Part shown: in pieces, positions 40,440-51,500 of the stretch
How positions within the stretch are numbered: the stretch's first letter is position 1
Layout of the letters: each line of letters starts with the position of its first letter
NCBI GenBank assembly: GCA_009760855.2
Contig: WPIO01000322.1
Coordinates: 27,065 to 91,064 of the forward strand
Direction of reading: 5' to 3'
Source of the DNA: Cristatella mucedo
Taxonomy: Eukaryota; Bryozoa; Phylactolaemata; Cristatellidae
Length of the DNA: 64,000 nt
Position numbers and translations under genes: made by a program
The notes under the pieces: generated by a model
The model's input: only the letters and a program-made list of their open reading frames with translations
Database searches by the model: none
Told to the model about the DNA's origin: nothing

Positions 40440-43080
40440 TCATCTGCCAAATACTTTAACCTTAACCTTGCTCGGCCCAGCTGATCAAGCACTAGGCCAA
40501 ATACTGTTGGTGAGAAAGCTAGAATATCTAATTTTCAGCTACCAGTATCGATTTCGTAGGCCGCAATAGAAACTTTAGTATCTTATTAAGGTCAATTTCG
40601 ACGTTTAGAAGCTAGGTAACTTGGAATTGGCATAGGAGCTATCCATAATGTTAGGAGCGAGCCTTCGTTGCTTAACTGAATTCGATTAGGCATACAGATA
40701 AATTTGCCGACCGGGATTCTGGCATAGGTTTGAGTGTCTAATAAAATAAAGGATTAAAATACAACCGTGTGTCATTATGTAGATAGTAACTCATGACTAA
40801 CTGTAAAGAAAATATTACTTCTTAGAACTTTTTCTACGTGTTTTCATAATTTAAGCTTGCAGGATCTTTGATTTTATTTGCAACTCTGGACACCTCAATC
40901 GTTTATCAGAATTTCTTTTTAATTTTTAATTTTTTTGAATAAATTATGGAGATTACATATTCCTTAGCACTCTCGAAATATCAAAAGCGTATTAGGTTAA
41001 GGCAATGGCAACCCAATGTTGATTGCCGGATTTCGCTTTTATGATACTTCCAAGCTGTTTCACGAGACAAGCAATAATTTTTTCTGCAAGAAAAGGGTCG
41101 CTAGTGTCGGGCTCCCGACTTGGTCTGGTGTTGGTGCCATGAATCTCTCGTATGCCTTATTATTGTCTGAGCAGTTCCTGGAGATGCTCTGCAACTCGGA
41201 GTAATCTGACCAAACGCATGGTAGCTCCCACATAAATGTTAGGCACTCGATTATGTTGACTGCTCTTAGTCGCTTCGTGCATGAATCTCGTTATCGTCGT
41301 TTGTTGGGTAAGTTGAGGCATCGGGCCTTTAATGAGTTGAAATGGCACATCCACAATGCAAAGAATTGAAAGTATGAACCTGCTAAATGAGGAATAGGTT
41401 TTTAAATGCTGTAAATAAAATAGTATTAATACACTATATTTCACTGCCTGTGGGCTCACTTCGCTGAGTCGTAATAGAGTTGCACGTTTACTACAGGTGA
41501 CTTTCAAAATTAATTCTCACAATCTTGCCTTTTGCCTAGAAAAAGACTAACATAGTTTTTCTTTTAAATCATTGAATAATGCTATTGAGGCTGGAAAGCG
41601 TTATCCCTAATTATTTTCTTTAAGTTCCCTATTTATAAAGCGTTATCACGTGGTAAGATATAAAAGACTGTCTCCACCGTATCATGTCGTTAGTAGTTCA
41701 GCGAAAAGCCTCAATATGAAGATTTAGTTTGTAGTAATGTACACATTGCTGAACTAAAATACTGACTTCTAGACCGCCTGATGAAATGATGACGACCTGT
41801 TCACATCTGGTGGAGCCGTGTAAGAGTTTTCCTTTTTCGTTGTAAGTTTCTCAGCCAGAGGATGTATCGATTCAGTCACGATAGTGGTTAACGATTTCGA
41901 TCCGTCCAAAGTAAACTCATGAGTAGTTGGCGTCTTTCCAAGTTTAAATGGGTGTATCTCTTGTACTTAGGCTGCAGCCTGGACTTTAGAGGACCTATAA
42001 GTTAGGCTTTTAATCTCTAGCAAGCCTTTCCGAGCATAGATTCGCTGAAGAACTGTGAATCCACTAACTAGAATTATGGTATCACAGAAAGTAAAGATTT
42101 ACATAGGTAGAGCAGAATTTAAATATCTCAAATCGTAGCTGGTTGTTTCACCCATGCCTATGATAATACACGGCCGAGAAAAATGGCATTCATTAATTCG
42201 GAGGCGACGTGTTTATCTATGGTAAGATGGATTTGGACCGAGACTCTATGATTTTTCTCAGAACCAAAAATCCTTGGCTAGAAGAACACATTTAATAGTT
42301 AAACGTTCTATTTTCCACCTGTGACTAGCTTTGACCGTATGTATGGTACTCCTGACTTTGTTATTCATGTGAAGAAATTGTGCGACCATCGCGTACAAAT
42401 TTAAAAAATCCATGCAGTACATGAGTTGACAAACAGTGCCATGGTATGAGGCAGAGGGCAAACCCATCACGTGTAAAACTATAGGTTGACTGCAGGCTAT
42501 TAAATTTTACGGTTTACGCATGGATATCTCAAGTGCAGGATACAAAGTATTTTATGTCAATAGGATCTGCACAGGAAGTTAGCTCAGGAATGACAGCCAT
42601 GGCTAGTCCGTTGAGAATTTCATTTAACTTGGCACTAACGTTCAGCAGATCCAATGGAATTTTCATCTAACCAGATTCAGTTCAGTACTACCGATGCCAA
42701 AGCTTGATTGTTAATGCTTGAGAAGAGCTTGGCAATGACTATCATCGACGCCGCATAAATTTAGAACTACACCATCAGATAGACATTGCTTCAATCTGTG
42801 ATCCTGCGATATGCTTGAGACGCTCAAAGCTTTGCGTAGACTGAGAGGTGACTAGCCATAAACCAACCTGAATGCATGTGATGTAGTTGCAGTATTGATA
42901 AAGAATTTGGTAGGTTGGAGAACAGAAATGGGTAGTCGTTTTACAAGAAAACCACATGGTGACTAAGCAAAAGTAGCTTTGGTTCAATTTCTTGTGATGC
43001 TTTGTAACCGGTTAAATAGCAACAGCCAATAAGATAGGTGCTAGTAAAGAAGCAGTGGCTGAGGACTTATTTATGGCGTA
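40440..43080 (+). repeat. Segmental duplication unit 4 (3'-truncated, no peptide gene)
   Basis: Shares with unit 1: CTTGCTCGGCCCAGC (40,465), TTTTATGATACTTCCAAGC (near 41,037), GAGCAGTTCCTGGAGATGCT (41,168), CCCACATAAATGTTAGGCA (41,229) and CGTTATCACGTGG (41,641). With unit 3 it shares AAGTAACCGG-like sequence near 43,002. It ends before the place where the peptide promoter would be, so the gene is missing here. Confidence 0.65.
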
Positions 43081-43204
43081 TTATGTCAGTGTTGCGTAGC
43101 ATCATGAGACTGTTGCATGCAACGAGTAGCCACACTGTATGCTTGGTATTCATGTTCTTAAGAAAATTATGATATTTCCATTCACAATTCGACCATGTTC
43201 CGTT

Positions 43205-43272
43205 TCATAAAATGTAAATCGCCTAGACAAAGATTGAGTTCTCTGCGGGTGCTTTATCAAGTGTATTATTGC
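43205..43272 (+). mobile_element. Solo LINE 3' tail
   Basis: About 70 bases of LINE terminus: AAATGTAAATCGCCTAGACA, then AAGATTGAGTTCTCTGCGGG, TGCTTTATCAAGTGTATTATT. It is followed within a few bases by a family B SINE in the same orientation. Confidence 0.82.
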
Positions 43273-43277
43273 TATCG

Positions 43278-43415
43278 TGTCTGGGTTGGTCCAGCGGTTA
43301 AGGTGCTCGCCCCGACTAAGAACTGACTGAGGTCGTGGGCTCAAGCCCTGAGGCATACGTGAAGCGCGTGAATAGAGATTTAGTTCTCGTGGGGCGCTAT
43401 GCAAATGAATTATAT
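43278..43415 (+). mobile_element. tRNA-derived SINE, family B
   Basis: GGGTTGGTCCAGCGGTTAAG (box A region), GGGCTCAAGCCC (box B) and the hairpin tail GTGAAGCGCGTGAATAGAGA followed by TTTAGTTCTCGTGGGGCGCT and ATGCAAATGAATT. Closely similar to the copy at 39,449. Confidence 0.87.
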
Positions 43416-43790
43416 TTATTCAATAGAATCCGGAGAGTTGAAATGCCAGCATTGCCAGCAATACCTACAGAGAAATAAGGGAACCATACTGTTGCCACAC
43501 TTGCATTCAGTGGTAGCATCAGATTCCCTCCCTGGCTTTTCTCTAAATACACAGACAGGTGGTCAGTTGGCACAACTTGACAATCATTGAGCAATAAATA
43601 TATAAGCCTTCTTCTTACACCCTGTGCCACAACCTCATTTGCGACAGACATTGGATATCCCTTGGCAAACTGTGTTTCGCCTGTCGCTGACTTCCAGTTC
43701 ATTAAACCGCCTCGTCTAATGCTAATCCGGTTGCTAAGACTTTTCCTAGTAAATCCCACTTAGCAACCAATCAGAGCTTGAAAAGCCACG
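43397..43790 (-). pseudogene. Possible coding remnant in repeat T (unrecognised)
   Basis: A minus-strand open frame of 120 codons, whose first codon is GTG rather than ATG, contains RGGLMNWKSATGETQF. The repeat copy at 45,138-44,772 encodes a similar stretch (RCGALTNWDSATGETRT, preceded by NRICI), in the same alignment register, before a shift. I do not recognise the family. In-frame upstream sequence reaches a TAA. This could be a duplicated exon of an unknown gene or simply a repeat that happens to stay open. Low certainty. Confidence 0.3.
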
Positions 43791-44500
43791 ATTAAGCTGT
43801 GGCTACCACGATCTTAGCTGAACAGCTTTTGTACTTACCCCAAAGAGAATAAAACGTAAGAGGCATGACACAATTTTAGAAGCTGACTGATCTGATCCAT
43901 TTGCTCGTTTCACGTTATTGCTGTTTATCCCTGGGTAATGAATTACTGTGATAGTAACGTTGAATTGAAATTAATATTTTAGTAAGTGATGTAAATAAAT
44001 GTTACTGACAAAGACACATAAAAGGTACAGGAAGTAATGCAGCTCCCGCTCGCCCACAAAGCTCGATGCAGGCTTTTACTGACTTAGGTGGCTTGGGTAA
44101 TGTTACTTGATATGATAAATGGCAGGGATACTGACCTAGTCCTCTGATAGTGATACACGTATAAATTAAATATCCCGTCAGATGGTTCAGCACCAAAAGT
44201 AGGTTGTACATCGAAAATAAAAATGAAAATCCGGGTTGGAACAGTGAAAACCTAAGTCAGACACATTAAAACAGGTTGTCATTGTTTCAATTCCTGAAAT
44301 GTATGAGCTGCGAGCCGAGAACGGTGTAATCTATTGCCAAGATTCTGTAAAAGCCGAAGGCATGTAAAAGGCTGGTAGCTGTATTTCCCATGATAGCTAA
44401 ATAACGGTGTGCTACTTAGAGCCGAGGCCAATAATGCCGTTTGTATAGGTCATGGGCTCTCTAAAGCAAGTTTAGCGTTCCATTTCAGATAAATACTCTG
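43437..44500. repeat. Tandem repeat T, copy 1
   Basis: Bases 43,437-44,205 align with 44,780-45,560 at a nearly constant offset of 1,347-1,351 bases (for example GTGGTAGCATC, ATCTTAGCTGAAC, GGTGGCTTGGGTAA). Bases 44,300-44,490 align with 47,226-47,405 (AAGATTCTGTAA, GCCGAAG, TCGTGGGCTCTTTAAAGCAA-type). It is unrelated to the peptide-gene array. No terminal inverted repeats noticed. Confidence 0.78.
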
Positions 44501-44779
44501 GAAAACGAAAAATCGTTGTAACATTAACTCATTGGCTCTCTTCCTCACTGCCTGTCTTGGTTCATTCCATCGACCTACATGGACCAGCTAGGGATTCTTG
44601 TGGTAATCACTTTGTCGGACACAAGCCCACGGCACCACAGGCATTCGTCGGGCGTCAGCTGTCATTATAGAGAAACAATTGTGCTGCTTGTGGCCTCCTT
44701 CATTCTAGAAACAAAACAGCTGCACAACGGCAAAGCAAGGCAACTTCGCGTGCCGCCCAGCTAAGGAGCTATTAGGCTT

Positions 44780-45580
44780 CTGCCTGTCCAGTATTGCTCA
44801 GCGAAGGAGATATCCCTAGAGGGGAATGAACAAGAAATGTGGGTGCCAGGCATGATTTCAGTGGTAGCATCGGATTCACTCGCCAACTTTTCTCTGAATA
44901 CACAAAGAGGCGGTCCTTTGGCATCAAACTTGGCAGTAATTCAGCACAAAATATCAAAGCCTGCTTCTAATGCCCTGTGCGACCATTCGGTTGTGCCAAA
45001 CATTACATCTCTTGCAGTCCTTGTTTCGCCTGTTGCTGAATCCCAGTTAGTTAGAGCTCCGCATCTAATGCAAATACGGTTTAGTAAGATTTTGGTAAAA
45101 AATTCCTCGTAGCGAGCATTCGGAGCTCGAAAAGTCACGATAAAGCTGTGGCGGCCACGATCTTAGCTGAACGGCTCTTGTACATACCCCGAACCGAATA
45201 AAACCTGAGAGGCATACCCAGTTTTTACCAGCTGAGCAATATATTTCGCTCGTTTCCTTATATTACTGTCGTTCTCTTGGAAATGCTTTACTTTAATAAG
45301 AAATTGAGTTGAAATCATTATTTTAGTAACTGATGTAAATAAATATTATTTAGACAAAGACACGATGTAAGTTACGGAAAGTAATGTAGCTCTCGTTCGT
45401 CCACAAGGCTCGGTGCAGGCTTTTACTGACTCGGGTGGCTTGGGTAACCCTGCTCGATTTTATAGTTGGCCCGGATACTGAATTAAGTTCTCTCCGAGTG
45501 ATAGGAAAATATATTAAAATTTAAGTCGGATGTGTCGGCACTAAAAGTAGGTAGTTGATCGGTAGCACTTGTTGTTATTC
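44780..45580. repeat. Tandem repeat T, copy 2
   Basis: Direct repeat of 43,437-44,205 at a spacing of about 1,349 bases. Its minus strand carries two short frames (45,138-44,941 and 44,957-44,772) that correspond to one frame in copy 1, split by a small indel. Confidence 0.78.
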
Positions 45581-47219
45581 TGCATTTAAGTATTTGGCAT
45601 GGTTTTCTCTACCCTCCACTTCCACAAGCTTCCTACTACATCACTAAGGAAGCTCCGAAGCTATGGTAAGTGGCCGAACTTGTGCTTCGTCCACGTTTCC
45701 CTATCAATGAAGGCGTGGCTGTTGTTAAACGGTCTCTCTTAAAGTCCAGTGAAGTGACCACCTTCCAGCAGCAGCCGCTAAAACCACTGCAACAGCAACT
45801 GGTAAAATCACGTTGTTTATTTATAGCAAACACCTCAGCATTCTATATAAGCGATTTATGGAACTATCTTCACCACACGTATTATTAGGAAAGAATGGGA
45901 AGATTACACCGCACCTGATCCATACTTGAAGCAAGTTGCAGACTGCTGCTTGGTGCACTTGGTCGTAAAGTGGTGGGTACAGCTGCTGCTAGCAACTACC
46001 AAAGAGCAATTTTAAATGCATGATATAAATATATATGACGATTATCCTTATTTTAATTGATATCTTTTATAATCTTTATGTGCACTTGAAAAGAGCACTG
46101 GCTCGTGGCTTGAGGAAGGCGAGGTTGTAACATGCTTGCTTTCGTCAGAAGCACCGTGCAGTGAATCCCAACTCTCGACAGCATAGAATAAAAACTAAAG
46201 TACCATGCTAATGCCGTTAGAGGAAATCGGGCTTCTCTACATTGTAATCCTTTCAAGTCTGGGAAATTAGAGGTTTCAGTCGAGAATGAGCTGAACGCTT
46301 CGGGAATAGGCAGACTGAACACACTGACTCCAAGGGATTGGATCTAGGTTTGTGACACTGACAAATGACTTGAGCTTTCGCTTACTAAAACAAGGCAATA
46401 TATTATTATTGATAAGTCATTTTCATTTCAGTCGATTGTGTGCAGTTTTCTCAGTGAAAGGTGCAATCTCGTCGAACCTGTCGGCTATTTTCGCTTAGTA
46501 GCAATCACTCATTACTGAGATGTCAGATAGGGGATTGAGCAGCATAAGGCAAGCAGATTAGGTCTCACTAACGGCTTTGAGATCGAGGATGTTAAAGTTT
46601 CGCTAGGTTCAGGCAGTTTTAGAGGAGAACTGCACACTTTATATGAGATTTGCATGTGTTCAGGCGAGCCAAATTCGATAGTATTCGGTTATTATAGTTA
46701 GAAGTGTCGGGAAAAAGTTAGTTAAGTGTGTGACACTCAATCTTAAAATTGCAATACACATAAGTGTCAGGAGATAGCGAGTCACTACGTGCAGGAGCTG
46801 TAATAGTTATGACGTTAACAAGTTATCGAAATGAAAGTTTCAGTCACACATGGCGAATAAACATCGACTTGATCCAAACAGAATTGAATGAGGTCAGTGT
46901 GATATTAGACACGGTTGCAGTAGGTACCTGGGAGACTACTACTGTCCCTGTTGGTACGTCGCGGTCTTGTGAACAATACACGTGTGATTACAAATACTGC
47001 TTCTAGTAGAAGGCAGTTGTCTTGAAACTTGATTATCAGCGTGAAATTCTCGATATTCCACCTCCAGTTGCGACTGGTGAAGCTATCAGTTCGGTTTTCC
47101 GATATTGGCACGATTTTGGTTCAGGTCAGCAATTGAAGGCAGCTTTCTTAAAAAGGGTCGCTTGAATGGCCATCACCGAAATCAGACAGAGTAAGACTGA
47201 TGTTCATTATTTCTATTTC
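45581..47219. other. No recognisable gene
   Basis: Only short frames without motifs or paralogues (for example 45,670-45,888 and 46,053-46,322). No RNA gene or mobile element seen. Confidence 0.45.
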
Positions 47220-47636
47220 TAAAATTCAAGGGCTGCGAGCCAAGAATAAGGTAATTTACAGCTAAGATTCTGTAACAGCCGAAGATATGTAAAATGCGGG
47301 AAGCTGTGTTTCCGACGATAGCTAAATCATTTTGCATTTGTTAAAGCCAGTGCCAATTAAGCCCCTGCTATAGTCGTGGGCTCTTTAAAGCAAGTTCAAC
47401 ATTTAAAATTCGAATACAGTTTCATGTAAAAGCAGATCAATGCAGGTGCCACGCATGCTGGCTGTGGTAGCATCGGATTCACGGATTCCGGCTGTTCTAT
47501 GAATACACACAGAGGGGCTTCGTTGCAGCAAACTTCACAATGATTCAGCATCGACTATCAAACCCTTCTGGTTAGACCCAGTGCGACCTCAGAGTCTCGG
47601 CAGACATTGACTACCACTTGGCAAACCGTAGTTTGC
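47220..47636. repeat. Tandem repeat T, copy 3 (end and start segments)
   Basis: 47,226-47,405 matches the end of copy 1 (GGCTGCGAGCC, GCTAAGATTCTGTAACAGCC). 47,459-47,630 matches the start of copies 1 and 2 (GTGGTAGCATCGGATTCAC, TGAATACACACAGAGG, ATGATTCAGCA). The join shows that a third, internally deleted unit follows the first two. A TA tract cuts it off at 47,639. Confidence 0.7.
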
Positions 47637-47637
47637 C

Positions 47638-47638
<1 letters not shown>

Positions 47639-47706
<68 letters not shown>
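47639..47706. repeat. (TA)n microsatellite
   Basis: TA repeats with a single GTATA interruption, directly at the end of the repeat T segment. Confidence 0.95.
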
Positions 47707-47709
<3 letters not shown>

Positions 47710-47712
<3 letters not shown>

Positions 47713-48795
47713 GTATATTATACATCAGCATCCCGGTTTGTAAAGCAGCAAACCCGAATGTGTATAATACTTTGTAGGATTTTCCATCAGAAAGCTCCAA
47801 GTAGGCATTCAGAACTTTCAGAAGGCTGCAAACTTTTCAAAGTTATTTGCTAAGGATACAACTAACTAATTATCTTTAATATCTACTACTGCTGTTAAAG
47901 CATTTGACTGAGGCCGTAAGCTGGCTCTGTCAGCATTGGACTTGCAACATCGCCACAAAGTTGAGATGTTTAGTTCTCAAGAAACCTTCATGCAGGCTTC
48001 ATACTTGCTCAGCGATGTTTTGTTTGAAGTCCGCCTGTGTTTAAACACAAAACCTTGCAAATATTGCTGCCGGCTGCGACTGCACAGCTACGTACAATCA
48101 GTCAAGAAATTGCTATAGTGTATCTCAACCTTAATAGATCCCTCTTTGCTGGTCTTCCAGCCGATGCAATCGTGCACTTGCACATTAAGCCATATCCGGT
48201 GGTTAGTGTTTTTACACCAAAAGCTAAGTAATAGTCATATCACAAAAATTCCCGTAGACCTGCAATACCTTCCACTACTAAAGCATTTATTGAACCCTAA
48301 CTTGCTTAGAAATTTTTCGGAATGCTCATTTTGTGTTTCAACCTGCCTCCAGGGACTATTTCCTCATACAGTTAAGCATCCTACTCGCTGCTAGGGTGAC
48401 TTAAACTGAGCAGCTTTCTTTCAGAAGTCGGTGAAATCTTGTTGAGAGGGCGCTATAAGGGGTGGTGGATCACGAATCCGAGGATATAATCCTGACTAAT
48501 GTTCGGATCACCAATGCCTTTAAAAATTGAACGACGTGCTAAAATCCAACTTATTCTCATAGTGCTTGCTTATTTCTGGACATATGTCTCAGTGCTTTCA
48601 ATCTTGCCGAGTGGCTGCATGTTACAACGGGCCACGTCTATTATATTATGTTATGTCTAGGCACCATGCAAGTTAGTCTAACCTTATTATTTATGAGATA
48701 TTAATGTTAAATAGATTGGAAATGCAGAGAAACTGTGGTGCTATTCATTATAAATATTTGCCATTATGATACCCCACCACATGTAGTCGTAATAT
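47710..48795. other. No recognisable gene
   Basis: Short frames without motifs. GCGCTATAAGGGGTGGTGG near 48,452 is followed by CGAATCCGAGG and vaguely resembles a SINE head, but it cannot be assigned. Confidence 0.4.
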
Positions 48796-50134
48796 CATAC
48801 TTATTAGGAGAACATACATTTATCTGGATAGGAAGACCATCAACAGTACATTACTCTGTGTTCACAATTGCAGTTTACCTCTGGAATTTCACATGCGTAT
48901 AATTAGCACGTATATAATCATCATTCCGTTACAACAATTAGTGACTATAAATTTTGAGCTACCACCTTAGCTTCTGTTCTTCTTATTTCCTAAGCTTACT
49001 ATGACTTTACGTACACATACAGCCTGTACTTAAGAAGCTTAAACAACTCGCTTCTTGAAGTGAAGTAAACGCCAGGTATGCATGATGCAAGAAAGTTTAT
49101 TGCATTTGAAATTTGACCAACAGCATTTGTAAAACACTCTTTGTGCTTTATTCCGATGGCCGGGCTGTTGATCTGAACTCTTGATTAGGGGAATATTTCT
49201 TATTCCTAGGATTATCGGATATTTTCTTTGCTGTGATCTTAACCAAAACAGACTCGAGCTTCCGTAGGATCCTAAATCTGAAAAAACTTCAGTCATTAGA
49301 AAGAAAAGAAATTATCGTTACAAGAGTTACTATTTCTGGCCCAGAATTTCATATACTATGTACTAAGCAATAATGTAAAATGCTTGATACATTATTGCTA
49401 TAGAACAGCTGATATGTTATTATATATTTCTGCAAATATTACTCTCTAGCATGTACATTTAGCTAGATAAATCCACTGGTGTGGTGACATCATGGGATAA
49501 TAATGAATAGCTTCAGGCAAGGAAGTTCTGATGTTAAGTTTTGTCTTATCCCCCGATTTTATAACGTAGGGATATTGTAGCCGGAGAGCACCCTTCAGTT
49601 ATAAGGTTTGTGCTAAGCTTATTTGAAAACTGTATCTTTATTGAAAGGTTAATTCGCACGATTAATAACATTCTGCTCCTTTAAGGCTGTACCTTCCTTA
49701 CCCGTGTTCACCTTTATGCCATTCTCCATCTCTACATCATAGTATCTCCGTCTGTCTGTGTCTCCACTGCCCTTTCACTCGAGATCTCTTACTCGATCCT
49801 AACTGCCTCTTTGTCTATCTAGTTCTCAGTCGCTCTGTCTTTCCGTCATTTTTCTGTTTTCTGTCCCCATTTCTCTCCACCTCTGTGTGTCTCCGTATCT
49901 TTGTCGCTCTGCAGCTCTGTAAGTACGTCCATTTTTCTCTCTGTGTTCCTTTCTCTACTTTAGATTCCACTGTTCAAATGCTACAGTAAGAATCAACCTA
50001 TAAATACGATAATCTTGGCTGCATAGTAACTTTAACCAATATAGTTTTGTATAGGGAGACTTGGCACAATCAAAAAATGTTTACGCGACAAGTTTAGTAT
50101 AGTGTTATCCGTTTGTTTATTAAGCATAATTTTA

Positions 50135-50250
50135 CTCACCATTCAATTGCATTTCACTTTGCAGCAAATGTAAAGTGCCTAGAGAGAGATTAAGTTCTCT
50201 GAGGGCGCTTTATTAGGTGCATTATTATAATTATTATTATTATTCAGTTC
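50135..50250 (+). mobile_element. Solo LINE 3' tail
   Basis: CACCATTCAATTGCATTTCA, CTTTGCAGCAAATG, then the hairpin AAAGTGCCTAGAGAGAGATT...TCTCTGAGGGCGCTTTATTA and ATT repeats. It occupies the same relative place (3' of the peptide exon, near the purine-rich block) as the solo tail at 29,200 in unit 2, but in the opposite orientation with respect to the unit. Confidence 0.85.
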
Positions 50251-50341
50251 TTAGCTTTGGTCAGTGCCATTGTGACTTAGCATAAACGAATGAAGGCTCC
50301 AATTCAACTTATATTCCTGGCGTCATCATTGAAACAGGCGG

Positions 50342-50459
50342 TTAAAGACATCATGGCCAGACACCTGGACAAATATACCTGGTATTCAACGTTTTCGGGT
50401 ATTTGCACTTATTATAAAGGGTGAGCACTTTCCGCCATGAGCAATACATGATTTAAAAA
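50342..50459 (-). pseudogene. Orphan exon 2 of the cysteine-rich peptide gene
   Basis: On the minus strand an intact acceptor TTGCAG (50,465-50,460) precedes an exon 2 homologue. Cys codons at 50,448 and 50,427 and the HGGKCSPF block are shared with the copy at 28,928. A missing base near 50,410 shifts the frame before the third cysteine. One of the two final adjacent Cys codons is replaced by a TGA at 50,353. From the conserved CCN codon to the next Cys it has 30 bases, like the copy at 37.6 kb. No signal exon is found upstream: sequence equal to that 1 kb before exon 1 of unit 2 lies only about 230 bases away, so exon 1 and the promoter have been deleted. Confidence 0.72.
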
Positions 50460-51024
50460 CTGCAACTAAAAGAAAGCCAACGTAATTTGAGCAAGTGCCA
50501 AACATACATACAGTACATTACATTACATACCAGGGCTCACTGCTTTTACTGTTCCCTATTAAATTAAATACTCCGTACCCTGCACTAGATTTATCCAATG
50601 GAAATGTGGCAATTTATTACCACGTAGATGACTCAAAGTCATAAAGACGATGCGATAGCACCCTGTCTCACGTCATGACAATGTTCATCAACTCACCTGC
50701 TGCGTTAGTATCTGATGTTTGCTCTGTATGGTGACACACTTTTTCAAGTTGAGTAACAAAGCCACCAGTCCTTAGTGATTGGCCAAAATATTTTGAGTAC
50801 GAGTCATAATGTTTAACTATCAAAATATGCTCTTGAAGCAAATATTTCTAGCATTCGTAAAAACCAACAAGATTTTACAGGAGATAACCACATCATATCT
50901 GAAGTAAATATGATATTGAAAAGCAGCACTAACTCTGTAACTCACTACTTGCTATTATACTACATTTTTAACTCATGCATTAACAGTTCATGCACATGTG
51001 TTTACTTGGAGATGCTCGCTTTAA

Positions 51025-51500
51025 AATAATAATTGAAATAACAATAATGCACTTGATAAAGCTCCCTCAGAGAACTCGATCTCTCTCTGAATGGTGAGTA
51101 ATATTTTGCTTGATAAAGAAACAAAATGAATAACATGGTTAGGGGTGACATGCACAGGGTCAGCATGCAAATGTGGTTAGTGGCAGCATGAACAGTGTCA
51201 GTACACATAAGCACGTGAAGGAAGAATCACAGGGAACCACTAAATGCTGTCCTAAATAGGTGTTTTTTAAGTTGTTTTTAAATATGGTCAGGTCAGGTGA
51301 TGCTCTGACTCAGGTCGGGAGGGAGTTCCAGGCTTCGGAAGCATACGAACTAAATGCATGGTCTCCGAAGGATTTGGGGTTTGTACGAGGTTTTTGTAGA
51401 CTGTTGGATTCCGAAAAGCGGGTAGTGCAATGCTTGGCCTGATGGGGGAGTATATCTGAGAGATAGGCTGGAGCCAAAGAATGAAGAGACCTAAAAAAAC
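51025..51500 (-). mobile_element. LINE 3' fragment
   Basis: Minus-strand copy, from the SLAPAYLSDILPHQAKHCTT-like block near 51,480-51,430 through FGDHAFSSYASEAWNSLPT-like sequence to the hairpin near 51,095-51,050 and the AT-rich end near 51,030. The 3' untranslated region (GCATGCTGCCACTAACCACA in reverse) is well kept. It interrupts the inverted duplication unit. Confidence 0.85.

Noticed and set aside
47558-47853. Overlapping frames on both strands around 47.6-47.8 kb
   Set aside because: Most of each frame is Tyr-Ile repeats from the TA tract; the rest is the end of repeat T.
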